64,000 nucleotides of DNA. It comes from Ancistrus triradiatus (Eukaryota; Chordata; Actinopteri; Siluriformes; Loricariidae). The position numbers and the translations under genes were made by a program. Shown here one piece after another: positions 9,001 to 16,100 of this stretch (position 1 is its first letter; the number at the start of each line of letters is the position of its first letter). The notes below the pieces were generated by a model. That model had not been told where the DNA came from. It saw only the letters and a list, made by a program, of their open reading frames with translations, and did no database searches. The stretch covers positions 1 through 64,000 of the forward strand of contig JAJAGP010003170.1 of NCBI GenBank assembly GCA_025084515.1, in the 5' to 3' direction.

Positions 9001-10879
9001 TAACAGCATAGGTCTAACCATTGATGTACAATCACCGATTACTTTATTAGGTACATCTTCTTTTCTCTACTCTCACTGTTTTTCCATTTGATCAGTTCCA
9101 CTTAGCATATAGATGGACATTGTAGTTCTACAATCACAGTTTGTTTTTCTTTACATACTTTGTTAGCCCCATTTACTCTGTTCTCTAATGGTCAGGGCCT
9201 CCACACAAAGTGCAACAGTGGTAACTCTTGTTGTTAATTTGTTCCTGGAGGCGAAAATGACGAATACCAAGCTAATTTTTCCCATAAGGAATAATGTAAA
9301 TTGAATTAATCCGTACCAGTCCCCCAGAAAATCCTCACTGTATAAGGCATTATATGCATTCATGGAGTTTTCTACAGGTGCTACCTGATTTATGATGGAT
9401 TTGTTGGAACGTATCCCCATCATAAGTTAAATGTAACATGAACTGAGGAGTTTGAGTGTTTGGTAGAGCTATACTGTATAATAGCAGAAGATTATGATAA
9501 GTAAGGTAATGTTTAAGGTCCATGATTCAAGAGTTTTACATTTACAGCATTTAGCAGACGCCCTTATCCAGAGCGACTTACAATTGATACAGTCTTACAA
9601 TCCAAGCAATTGTGGGTCAAGGACCCAACAGTGGCAGCTTGGCAGAGGTGGGATTTGAATCCTGGACCTTTTGGTCTAGAAGTCCAGTACCTTAACCGCT
9701 AGGCTACCACAGTACCACAAAAACTTTTTCTTTAATCTTATGATCAATTGTACAAGCATGGCAGAGGTGGGATTTGAAACCTAGACCTTCGGCACCAAAG
9801 TCCAACGCCTTAACCGCTGAGCCACCACTGTCCTTTTTCACCACTGTCCAGATTTTTATTTGTCACATGTCCATTTGTAGTTAATACAAAAGGACAGTGT
9901 AATATAAAGTGACTACTCCAAGACTGTGCAGGAAGATACTTTATAAAAATATAAAATAAGTAATAGACTTACAAGTATAATTTAGATATTTGCTATAAAT
10001 TTGATATTTAAAACACTTAACCTACAGTTGACCAAAATCATAATCACAAAGCTTATTGTATAATGAAGTGTTGAAAAATCTCATGTAATTTAGTGAGTAA
10101 TGGATTGAAAGTGAAACGTAAAAGCAAAACACTTACTCTATTGATGAACTCTGGCCGCTGCTAAGCTAACTGCAGCCTGTCTTCAGGAGCATTCAGTTCC
10201 TGTTTTGCTTTTGGTTGGCTCTTATTCCTAACCTTGTCAGAACCCATGGAGACTTGTTTGACCTAAGAGTCCAGTCCTCTAGATGTCAAAAATAAAGAAA
10301 CACACGATAGAAATAGCGTAGATCTCTGAGCAGCCGCTGTTGGGGATCTGAATCTCTGAATCACTGTACTGAATCGTGAATTGTGAATCGAGTTTTGGCT
10401 GAAACGAGTCTCATACAATCGAGCGCAAACGATGGGAACCAACATACGTTTTTCTTGTCAGAATGCTTCGAAAACCAAAGTACCACTGTATTGCTGCCAT
10501 CTGGGTTTTGTGGAATTCATTTTACAGATATAACATTTGTTATTTACAGAAATACAGGGCTACGAACCTATCTCAGGATGATGAGGAGAATGTTGCCAGC
10601 TCGTCTGATGTCGAGCAGAATGCTGAAAATGGTAGTGATTGCACTGCAGAGACGGAGCAGAAACGTAAGGAAGAGGAGAATCCTGAGAGCGAGTCTGATC
10701 CCGTCAAACACCCGCCTTCACACGGCCAGGAAGAACATTTGCAATCCTCACAGAATGATGTATCCTCAGGTCCTGATGTGGTGGGAAAGCGCGTGGCCTG
10801 TAAGAAAACCTCAGACTGTGGCTCATCAACTGAAAGAAAGAGTTCTCTCAGAAACGCCAATAAGACAGCTACTTTGTGA
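1..10879 (+). CDS. ciz1: CIZ1, CDKN1A-interacting zinc finger protein 1 (5' end missing)
   Basis: Fourteen exons join in one open frame: 1-94, 176-378, 869-971, 1053-1140, 1267-1337, 2037-2095, 3422-3601, 5569-5693, 6747-6840, 6951-7064, 8310-8441, 8697-8751, 8844-8965 and 10550-10879. All junctions are GT-AG and the phases agree, giving 589 visible residues plus TGA. In window numbering, finger 1 uses C255/C258/H271/H277, finger 2 C318/C321/H332/H338, finger 3 C349/C352/H365/H371, and a matrin-type finger C452/C455/H469/H475. An acidic run lies between fingers 3 and 4. Segments such as SLKVTI..SS.SRAFST, PFCTVC.R.F.TPRKFVEH and DAVGCFEG-like DAIGCFEG match mammalian CIZ1. In mammals CIZ1 is a nuclear-matrix protein that binds p21 and cyclin/CDK2 to promote DNA replication initiation, and it anchors Xist RNA. 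The glutamine-rich N-terminus should lie left of the window. The identification is from remembered family sequence, not a search. Confidence 0.93.
176..378 (+). CDS. ciz1: CIZ1 exon with the QSLLGPxPxG motif
   Basis: The acceptor is tttaag| and the exon completes a Gly codon, then reads through a Gly/Pro-rich stretch with QSLLGPAPIGAPL. This resembles the QSLLGPPPVGVP segment of mammalian CIZ1. The best donor is GCA|gtagat at 379 (phase 0), which fits the next exon. Without splicing the frame would run on into the adjacent SINE and stop at 636. Confidence 0.82.
400..660 (-). repeat. tRNA-derived SINE, copy 1
   Basis: This is a minus-strand copy of the SINE that dominates the window. The 3' tail appears first (catttacagcatttagcaga, GCGTCTGCTAAATG reversed), then a B-box-like GGTTCAAATCC and an A-box-like TAGCCTAGCGG near 640-650. 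About 65 bases are inserted between the boxes. The conserved GTCGCTCTGGATAAGGGCG domain recalls vertebrate V-SINE-type elements; the family name is not certain. It lies in a CIZ1 intron directly after the exon ending at 378. Confidence 0.85.
869..971 (+). CDS. ciz1: CIZ1 exon, lysine-rich linker
   Basis: The acceptor is tattttag| and the donor G|gtgagt at 972. It codes a basic segment (TQRKRGNGHIG) followed by a lysine-containing linker. It enters in phase 0 and leaves in phase 1. The 81-base intron that follows has no in-frame stop. Confidence 0.75.
1053..1140 (+). CDS. ciz1: CIZ1 exon, Glu/Pro-rich with basic cluster
   Basis: The acceptor is tttacccag| and the donor CCAGG|gtattg. The product is Glu/Pro-rich and ends in VKKHKNP, which resembles the AKRLRSS basic cluster (a nuclear-localisation-like segment) of mammalian CIZ1. 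Phase 1 in, phase 2 out. Confidence 0.75.
1267..1337 (+). CDS. ciz1: CIZ1 exon, acidic linker
   Basis: The acceptor is ttccacag| and the donor ACAG|gtacag. It encodes a short acidic, Ser/Glu/Gln-rich segment (DEDSRSGDEEQEQ). The phases agree with both neighbours. Confidence 0.72.
1514..1950 (+). mobile_element. Tc1-like element, family A, internally deleted
   Basis: It starts at the transposase N-terminus (MARTKEISKELRKRVVEAH) and runs through the helix-turn-helix to about 1700. It then jumps to the 3' terminal repeat, which ends caccactgta at 1950. The DDE catalytic core and the left terminal repeat are missing. It sits in a CIZ1 intron. Confidence 0.88.
2037..2095 (+). CDS. ciz1: CIZ1 exon, acidic linker with possible read-through end
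   Basis: The acceptor is catgcag| and the donor GAG|gtacag at 2096. It encodes EDESPSAEADEDLEQSRKAE. The same frame stays open past the donor to TAA at 2279-2281, with AATAAA at 2322-2327, so an alternative terminal exon is possible. Confidence 0.72.
2640..2800. repeat. degenerate interspersed repeat with 'tggtcatgtaaa' motif
   Basis: The motifs 'gcatttacatgcact..aacaatccgat' and 'agtggtcatgtaaa' resemble a common fish DNA-transposon remnant. No clear ends or coding capacity can be seen. The rest of 2282-2930 shows nothing recognisable beyond the AATAAA at 2322. Confidence 0.4.
2931..3127 (-). repeat. tRNA-derived SINE, copy 2 (near full length)
   Basis: The full organisation is present: tail, conserved domain, B box and A box in minus orientation, ending ctaccacagtccc. 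It lies in the CIZ1 intron before the zinc-finger-1 exon. Confidence 0.88.
3422..3601 (+). CDS. ciz1: CIZ1 exon: SLKVTI motif and first half of zinc finger 1
   Basis: Exactly 60 codons, phase 0 at both ends, with acceptor ttatgcag| and donor CAG|gtacgg. It carries SLKVTIQRSSESRAFST, near-identical to the mammalian CIZ1 segment, and ends with the Cys pair of finger 1 (FCCYICNVSC). This is one of the most diagnostic exons. Confidence 0.93.
3760..5054 (+). mobile_element. Tc1-like element, family A, full length but decayed
   Basis: The left terminal repeat begins cttgaaagtttgtgaacc at 3760. The right one ends caagcacgactgta at 5054 as its reverse complement, and the repeats extend well beyond 100 bases. 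The body keeps recognisable transposase fragments (cattgctgctcgtctgcag, the WTDE-like region near 4260, and the LNPIE-like region near 4660) but has many stops and frameshifts. It lies in a CIZ1 intron. Confidence 0.87.
5569..5693 (+). CDS. ciz1: CIZ1 exon: second half of zinc finger 1
   Basis: The acceptor is tgttgcag| and the donor AG|gtaagg. It supplies the His pair of finger 1 (FQTHMISLEH) and the conserved EIQHLSNTCLASL segment, which matches EIQHMSQACLLSL in mammalian CIZ1. Phase 0 in, phase 2 out. Confidence 0.93.
5724..5885 (+). mobile_element. Tc1-like family A, left terminal-repeat fragment
   Basis: It carries about 160 bases of the left end (cttgaaagtttgtgaaccct through tattgaggaaaatgatcc) and then switches abruptly to another Tc1 family at 5886. 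It contains no coding capacity. Confidence 0.8.
5886..6180 (-). mobile_element. Tc1-like element fragment, family D
   Basis: On the minus strand, around 5880-6029, it encodes a transposase fragment with KKPLFQKRSR and DWNEDQWKKVLWSD, the region leading to the first catalytic Asp. The same family recurs at 14799-15283. Both ends are lost. Confidence 0.75.
6216..6447 (+). repeat. MITE family Q, partial copy
   Basis: It shares 'tttgaggagca', 'aaaacagc.ttcctca' and 'cataatatcattaaacgattcaa' with copies at 11195, 49525 and 52062. Terminal repeats are missing. Confidence 0.65.
6455..6654 (-). repeat. tRNA-derived SINE, copy 3
   Basis: Minus-strand copy inserted beside the family Q fragment in the CIZ1 intron before the finger-2 exon. 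Both promoter boxes are recognisable, with minor indels near the A box. Confidence 0.86.
6747..6840 (+). CDS. ciz1: CIZ1 exon: zinc finger 2
   Basis: It encodes RWCDVCQ...GDLIEHRRTKKHK, a C-x2-C-x10-H-x5-H finger matching the RWCNTCQ...GDLIQHRRTQDHK finger of CIZ1. The acceptor is gtacag| and the donor AAG|gtatga. Confidence 0.94.
6951..7064 (+). CDS. ciz1: CIZ1 exon: zinc finger 3
   Basis: 38 codons, phase 0 at both ends. It contains RPFCTVCERHFRTPRKFVEH, nearly identical to the mammalian finger, and the following SPEH. The acceptor is gttacag| and the donor GAG|gtaggc. Confidence 0.95.
7146..7303. mobile_element. short MITE with GGCCACTTTATTAG inverted ends
   Basis: GGCCACTTTATTAG at 7156-7169 is repeated in inverted orientation at 7280-7293 (CTAATAAAGTGGCC). 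The right end finishes cagtgta. The 158-base interior has no coding potential. It is in a CIZ1 intron. Confidence 0.65.
7327..7645. mobile_element. hAT-like non-autonomous element
   Basis: The ends gtgttttccaaccac and gattgggaaacaccgc are imperfect inverted repeats. Internal 'tgtgccgtg' occurs on both flanks. This matches the general form of a widespread vertebrate hAT-derived repeat. I cannot define a clean 8-bp target duplication. Confidence 0.5.
7757..8138 (-). mobile_element. Tc1-like family A, 5' end fragment
   Basis: Reverse-oriented copy of the region upstream of the transposase start (catgatacacttccacaa), plus the full terminal repeat ending ccactgta at 8138. Almost none of the transposase remains. 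It lies in the CIZ1 intron before the acidic exon. Confidence 0.82.
8310..8441 (+). CDS. ciz1: CIZ1 exon: DAIGCFEG motif and acidic tract
   Basis: 44 codons in phase 0. ITLDAIGCFEG corresponds to ITVDAVGCFEG of CIZ1. It is followed by a Glu/Asp-rich tract, as in the mammalian protein. The acceptor is ctgctgtag| and the donor CAG|gttagt. Confidence 0.94.
8697..8751 (+). CDS. ciz1: CIZ1 exon: short linker before the matrin-type finger
   Basis: It encodes VVTEETNDDKEYDPDTQYG, comparable to the SETYSPNTAYG linker of CIZ1. The acceptor is ctggcag| and the donor G|gtgagc (phase 1). Confidence 0.9.
8844..8965 (+). CDS. ciz1: CIZ1 exon: matrin-type zinc finger (MH3 domain)
   Basis: It encodes GFLCKLCHKFYHYES followed by THCKSLMHYQNLQ, a C-x2-C-x13-H-x5-H matrin-3-like finger. 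The family uses this domain for nuclear-matrix attachment. The acceptor is ttttgcag| and the donor CAG|gtaata. Confidence 0.94.
9536..9717 (-). repeat. tRNA-derived SINE, copy 4
   Basis: Minus-strand SINE inserted in MITE J. A second, shorter SINE-like 5' part (B box to A box, ending gctgagccaccactgtcc) follows at 9759-9833. Confidence 0.85.
9759..9833 (-). repeat. tRNA-like SINE head, partial
   Basis: Only the tRNA-related part remains: GGATTTGAAACC (B-box-like, reversed) and gccttaaccgctgagcca (A-box-like, reversed). It may be a truncated copy of a related SINE. Confidence 0.65.
10550..10879 (+). CDS. ciz1: CIZ1 terminal coding exon
   Basis: The acceptor is atttacag|. It starts KYRA, as in mammalian CIZ1 (KYKA), then becomes an acidic, Ser-rich, poorly conserved tail ending in TATL and TGA at 10877-10879. 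No AATAAA or ATTAAA follows until 11237, which lies inside a MITE. The upstream intron contains the interrupted TA-flanked MITE at 9216-10488. Confidence 0.9.
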   Translation, partial: KYRATNLSQDDEENVASSSDVEQNAENGSDCTAETEQKRKEEENPESESDPVKHPPSHGQEEHLQSSQNDVSSGPDVVGKRVACKKTSDCGSSTERKSSLRNANKTATL

Positions 10880-11194
10880 TTGGCTACTTGTGTATGGATG
10901 CTGCTGTACAAATCCAGTAGGTTTGATTTTAGTTGTAAGTGTAGCCTAAAGCATCCTTTCTGCTCAGATATGGTGCAGCCTGCACGTGAATGGAAAGTGA
11001 GCGTTTTTGTTCGATGTTTTAATTTAGGATATTTATGCTTATAATGGATTGTCCATGTGAATAGACATGTATAGAGAAGCTCATTGAATATGTAATATTT
11101 GCTTTTATATTGCAGAATGTACACTAAAACGGTTGCTACTAATTCCTACGTGTAATGAGCGAGATCACCAGTTTGTACAGTTCAACCCCAGTTA

Positions 11195-11626
11195 CAACCC
11201 CAAATCAGAAAAAGTTGCCACAGTATTGAAACTGCAAATAAAATAGAAGAGAACCTACATTTTTGTTTGACTTTTATTTCATTGCAGACAGTGTGAACTC
11301 GAGATATTTCATGTTTCGTCTTCATTTGTTAATGTGCAACCATTCCTGCATTTCAGCAATGAAATTACAGTTAGGATGGGGCAATTTAGGTACAAAACTA
11401 AATGATGTGATTCCAGACAGGTGATGTCATCAGGTGATTATAATCATGATTTGGTACAAAAGCAGTATCCTCAAAAGTTTGAGTCTTTGAGGAGCAAAGA
11501 CCGGTTTGTCAACAAATGCGTAAGAAAATGAATGAAATATTTAAAAACAGCGTACCTCAAAAAGATTGGAAAGGATTTACATATTTCTTCCTCTGCTCTG
11601 CATAATATCATTAAACGATTCAAGAA
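11195..11626 (+). mobile_element. MITE family Q, left-end copy
   Basis: It starts acaaccccaaatcagaaaaa. The reverse complement of that sequence ends the copies at 49962 and 52884, so it is a terminal inverted repeat. The right end is lost at a SINE junction. It carries the first canonical AATAAA (11237-11242) downstream of the CIZ1 stop. Confidence 0.7.
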
Positions 11627-11627
11627 A

Positions 11628-11835
11628 TCTGCTCAAGGACCCAACAGTGGCAGCTTGGCAGAGGTGAGATTTGAACCTTGAACCTGAACCTTCTGGTCCA
11701 TAGTCCAGTACCTTATCCAAGCATTTGTGGGCCTTGCTCAAGGACCCAACAGTGGCAGCTTGGTAGAGGTGGGATTTGAACCCTGGACCTTCTGGTCCAT
11801 GGTCCAGTACCTTACCCACTAGGCTACCACAGATC
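11628..11835 (-). repeat. two partial tRNA-derived SINEs in tandem
   Basis: Two minus-strand partial copies (11628-11715 and 11716-11835) repeat the block from 'ctcaaggacccaacagtggc' to 'tccagtacctta'. Both lack the 3' tail. Confidence 0.8.
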
Positions 11836-11869
11836 TTCCACCACAGATCTTCCACCACAGATCTTCCTC
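11828..11869. repeat. 14-bp tandem repeat, three units
   Basis: The unit ccacagatcttcca is repeated three times with the last unit diverging. It looks like expansion of the SINE end. Confidence 0.75.
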
Positions 11870-11874
11870 CACAA

Positions 11875-11990
11875 GTTTCTCTTTATCTACTTTTAGGACT
11901 TATGTAAAAATCTGATGATGTTTTAGGTCATATTTATGAAGAAATGCATAAAATTCTAAAAGGGTTCACAAACTTTCAAGCACCACTGTA
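11875..11990 (+). mobile_element. Tc1-like family A, right terminal-repeat fragment
   Basis: Contains only the 3' terminal repeat, from ctctttatctacttttagga to caccactgta. Confidence 0.8.
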
Positions 11991-12113
11991 GGTCATTTTA
12001 TTTCATGTAGCCCATGTGTTTATTGTTCTCTGTTCCTTCATCAGTTCCGTGTTTGATTAAAGCAACAGTACATGATTTCTGAGTCATCTGTAGTATGTAG
12101 TAACCTTTGCTAT

Positions 12114-12300
12114 GGACTGTGGTAGCCTAGCGGTTAAGATACTGGACTATGGACAAAAAGGTCCAGGGTTCAAATCCCGCCTCTGCCAAGCTGCCACTGT
12201 TGGGTCCTTGAGGGAGGCCCTTAACCCACAATTGCTTGAATTGTAAGACTGTAGTCGCTCTGGATAAGGGCGTCTGCTAAATGCTGTAAATGTAAATGTA
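12114..12300 (+). repeat. tRNA-derived SINE, copy 5 (plus strand)
   Basis: Reads ggactgtggtagcctagcgg (A box), caggGTTCAAATCCc (B box), gtcgctctggataagggcg and a tail of aaatgtaaatg. It forms an inverted pair with the copies at 11628-11835. Confidence 0.9.
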
Positions 12301-12370
12301 GTATTGTTACGCAATGCTTTAGTATAAATGCTCAGTCAGTATGCCTATCAAGTCACCCATATGATTTGTA

Positions 12371-12473
12371 AGGCCCTTAACCCACAATTGCCAGGAGTGC
12401 AAGTTTATATCAGGTGCATGACGCTGTGTATAAGGGCGTCTGCTAAATTATGTACAGTAAATGTAAACAGTTA
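12371..12473 (+). repeat. SINE 3' half
   Basis: Keeps only aggcccttaacccacaattg and ataagggcgtctgctaaatt plus the tail; the tRNA part is gone. The rest of 12474-12780 holds nothing recognisable. Confidence 0.75.
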
Positions 12474-12784
12474 ATTCAAAATGGAATTACTTCGTGCTAC
12501 CGCTAGTAGTCGCACTTTCACCCAAGGGCGAGGCTTTATTATTTTACCGTCAGATTACCCTTCTTTGGTTAACTTTAATGAACCATGGCCTTGTTTGACT
12601 TATTTTATCTATGTTCGCATTCATCTTAATTTGGATTTTATAAACATAACGTCTTAACGGTTCGTCTTAAGTGACGTGTCATATTGAGTAGTACTTTATC
12701 AGTAACAGTGTATTGTATGTAGCCTTTATCGCCCTTATGATTAAATTGCTGACTTTAATTTATCCTTTAAAATATATCATGAAT

Positions 12785-13058
12785 CTGGGACGTGCCTTCG
12801 TTTTGTAGAGCTCGTCATCCTCGTCGTTACCTACGTAGCCGTTGACGTCAGTGGTAGTCCACGTGGCATGCAGGACCAGTTGTAACCTAGAGGGGGCGAC
12901 ATTGGGTCAGCGGTGGCCAATAATGGGCGGAGATGCTGTTTATTCACACGGATGACAAGCAGACGTCGCCAATAGAAGACCTGTAACACCTGCGGGAGAG
13001 ACCGTCCTTTCATTCTGGTCGATATTCGTTTATTTAAAAGTCGATTCATTGACGTGAG
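12785..13058 (+). promoter_or_regulatory. SURF4 promoter and 5' UTR
   Basis: CpG-rich compared with its surroundings. It carries a perfect CRE TGACGTCA (12843-12850), an E-box CACGTG (12860-12865), CCAAT boxes (12917-12921 and 12969-12973) and a GC box GGGCGG (12925-12930). No TATA box is placed for the SURF4 start. This matches a housekeeping-type promoter. The CCACGTGG core overlaps motifs bound by bHLH-ZIP and ER-stress factors, but that link is inference. Confidence 0.7.
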
Positions 13059-13106
13059 ATGGTTGGGAACAGTGTGCTGAGCAACGCGGAGGACGTGGCG
13101 GATCAG
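13059..13106 (+). CDS. surf4: SURF4 coding exon 1
   Basis: 16 codons from ATG to CAG|gtaaga, phase 0. The peptide ends AEDVADQ, the conserved cytosolic N-terminus. The upstream context gtgagATGg is an acceptable start. Confidence 0.93.
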
Positions 13107-16100
13107 GTAAGAGAGCAGGCCGGTAGTGAGAAAGTGAGTGTGGTGCTGCAAAGAATCTGATTTGAGCTTCATTTTCGCTTCGTTTCTCGCATTGCTTTTA
13201 AATTATTTTTGGCGTAAAAGCCTAATTTAGTGTTTAAACCGTATGCCTGGTATGCAGTAAGGAGAGTAGAAAGCACTGCTAACTGTCATAAGTGAAAGTG
13301 ACCAGAAAGAAGTGACAGCACAGAAACAACTTCACATCACTCCTTTATCAGTGATTATTCAGTCCTTAAGCACAATTACTTGCTTACATAACGTTTTTCC
13401 GGTTACCTCTGATGATACAGTGGTTAGGTATTATTAGTGATATACATTTTATGGACAAAAGTATTGGGACACACCACTTAATCAATGCATTCAAGTGTTT
13501 CATTCAGTCCCATTGCCACAAGTGTATAAAATCAAGCACCTAGCCATGCAGTCTGCCTTTACAAACATCTGTGAAAGAATGGGTCGTTCTGAAGAACTCT
13601 AGTTGCCTTCGAGCAGCCACCATTGCAACAAGCCAGCTTGTGAAATTCATTCACAGACGCCCTTATCCAGAGCGACTTACAATTGATACAACCTTACAAT
13701 CCTTGCTCAAGGATCCAACAGTGGCAGCTTGGCAGAGGTGGGATTTGAACCCTGGACCTTCTGGTCCATAGTCCAGTACCTTAACCACAGTCCCACAAAT
13801 CATCCTTCCTGGATTTTCCATGACCAACTGTGAGTGGTTTTGCTTGAAAGGTGGAAGAGTTTAGGGACCACAGCAACTCAGCCAAGTGCAGACCAAGTGA
13901 AGTTACACAGCGGGGTCGTTGAGGGCTGAGGAGCACAGTGGATAAAAGTCATCAACAATCTGCTGACTCAATACCTGCAGTTCCAAACTTCCTCTGGTAT
14001 TAACATCAGCACAGACACGGTGTGTCTGGAGCTTCAGGACATGGGTTTCCATGGCTGAGCAGCTGCATGCAAGCCTTGCATCACCATGCACAATGTTGAG
14101 TGTCAGATGGTGTGTGTAAGGCACACTGGCGCTGGACTCTGGAGTAGTAGAAATGTACTTTGTGTAGTGACGAATCACGCTGTACTATCTGGCAGTCTGA
14201 TGGACGAGTCTTGGTTTTACAAATGCCAGGGGAACATTACCTGTCTGACTGCATTGTGCCAACTGTAAAGGAAGGATAATGCTATGAGCATGTTGTTCGG
14301 GGTTGGTATAGGTGCCATAGGTCCTTAATCTTAATGTTTCAGTATACCAAGACATTTTGGACAATTATATGCTCCCAACTTTGTGGGAGCAGTTTGGGGA
14401 AGGTCCTTTTCTGTTCCACATGACTGTGCCCCCAGTGCACAAAGCAAGGTCCATAAAGGCATGGTTGAGTGGAAAAACTTGACCAGCCCACACAGAGCCC
14501 TGATCTCAACCCCATCACCTTTGGGAACTAGAATAAAGATTGCAAGCCAGGTTCTCTCGAGCAGCATCAGTGTCTGACTTCACAAGTGCTCCTCTGGATG
14601 AATGGGCAAAAACCAGCACTAACCATCATAAAGCACCTTGGACCAATATGAAAGCTTGTATGGTCTTAATGGGCGGATTAAATTAACTCAAAAACTTCTT
14701 CCACATTGACAACCTTGATGTTATTTGTAAGTACAATTCCCGAACTAATACTGGACAGATTTGATACAAATAGGCTATATGTTTCCTGCATATACATATA
14801 GTACTGTGCAAAAGTCTTAGGCCACCACTAGATTTGTTGTTTTAGCAGCGGTATTATGATCATATATAACATATTGTCAACGACTGGTCCTGAAAATTTC
14901 AAATTTGGATTTGTCACTCCATAATACTCTTTTCCACTGATGTTCATTCCAGTCTTTGTGAGCTTTAGCACATCTTAGGCTTTTCACCCTGTTCCCATTC
15001 TGAAAATGTGGTTTCTTGGCTGGTGCCCTTCCAAAGAAAACCATTCCTAATCAATCTTCTTCAGATGGTAGAAGCTGCCACACTAAATACTTGCCACTAT
15101 AGCCTAAAGAAGCTGTTTTCTCTTTTTTTTTCAGCTTGTCTTTTATACTGCATGCATATTTCCTGTAATTTCTGATTGTATTCTAATAAAGAGACTGAGA
15201 AAATTATACATGGTCATTTTACTATTGTTAAAATGATGCTATATATGATCTAATGGTAGCCTAAGACTTTTGCACAGTACTGTACATGCTGAATAAGTCT
15301 TCATTAAACAGTTCTAATTCTTTTACTCCTGCAAGGAAACAGTGATCAGTGATGTTCCTTGGCCACCAGGTAACTAAATAAATACACCTCCACAGTCTTG
15401 ATTGCTTTTTTGATGTCTTTGTTGACTGACGTCTGTTCTCTGGACTAAAAGGCGCTTCCCATTCATGTGCTCTTGGCTGTTACTTGTTGATTTTTGACTG
15501 GTTGCTTTAACTTCCTGATGTGAAGTCACTAGGGGCAGGACCCAGAAGGAAGCCTGTAGGGGCAGATACTGTAATTATGCAATGAACGCTCCTTAAATGC
15601 CAGCACTACAGCAAGTAATTATAGTGGATCTGTGTGTGAGTCATCAGAAGCTGAGCTGTCTGTGAGTAGCTGGATGAGCAGTGCCAATGAAAAAATGGTT
15701 TATTTTAGCATAATGGCAACATGTTTTCCATTATGAAGCTTGCCATGGTCCAGTTTGCCACGCTGGTGCTAATGTAAGGAGAAGTCACAGCGCCTGTGCA
15801 GGTTTTATGCAACCCTTTATTGTCCTTGTACATCTGTGGTTCTTGCTTGGCTCCAAGATGGGCTGTTGTTGTTATAAATCTAGGGTTTACAGTATATGCT
15901 CATTGACAAAAAAAGTAACTCATCAAGGAGTAATTGGAATCGAATGGAACTTTATATGTGTGAATGTAATGATGATATATGCAAGTAAATGCAATATTAG
16001 ATTGAAAGGATAAGTTTATTGAGCAAAACTGTACAATTGTAAGGAGGCTCTAGTTACCCGGTTAGGTCGCCTCTAGCCTGGATACAAGACAAGATACAGT

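Larger units (their letters stand above)
9216..10488. mobile_element. TA-flanked MITE, family J, interrupted by SINEs
   Basis: Its ends are cagtggtaac and the inverted gtaccactg at 10488, followed by TA. The interior shares long blocks with the other four J copies (aataatgtaaattgaatt, tgatttatgatgga, gtgaaaagtaaaagcaaaac, gaatcactgt). SINE material at 9536-9833 splits it. It ends 60 bases before the last CIZ1 exon. Confidence 0.75.

Noticed and set aside
10383..10949. 188-codon frame overlapping the last CIZ1 exon
   Set aside because: Wrong frame relative to the spliced CIZ1 reading frame; basic, low-similarity shadow.
11828..11869. CRISPR-like or satellite array
   Set aside because: Only three 14-bp units without spacers, at a SINE edge.
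12114..12185. Possible tRNA genes in the A-box/B-box containing repeats
   Set aside because: The boxes belong to a repeated SINE with a fixed non-tRNA tail; no cloverleaf with a proper acceptor stem is evident.
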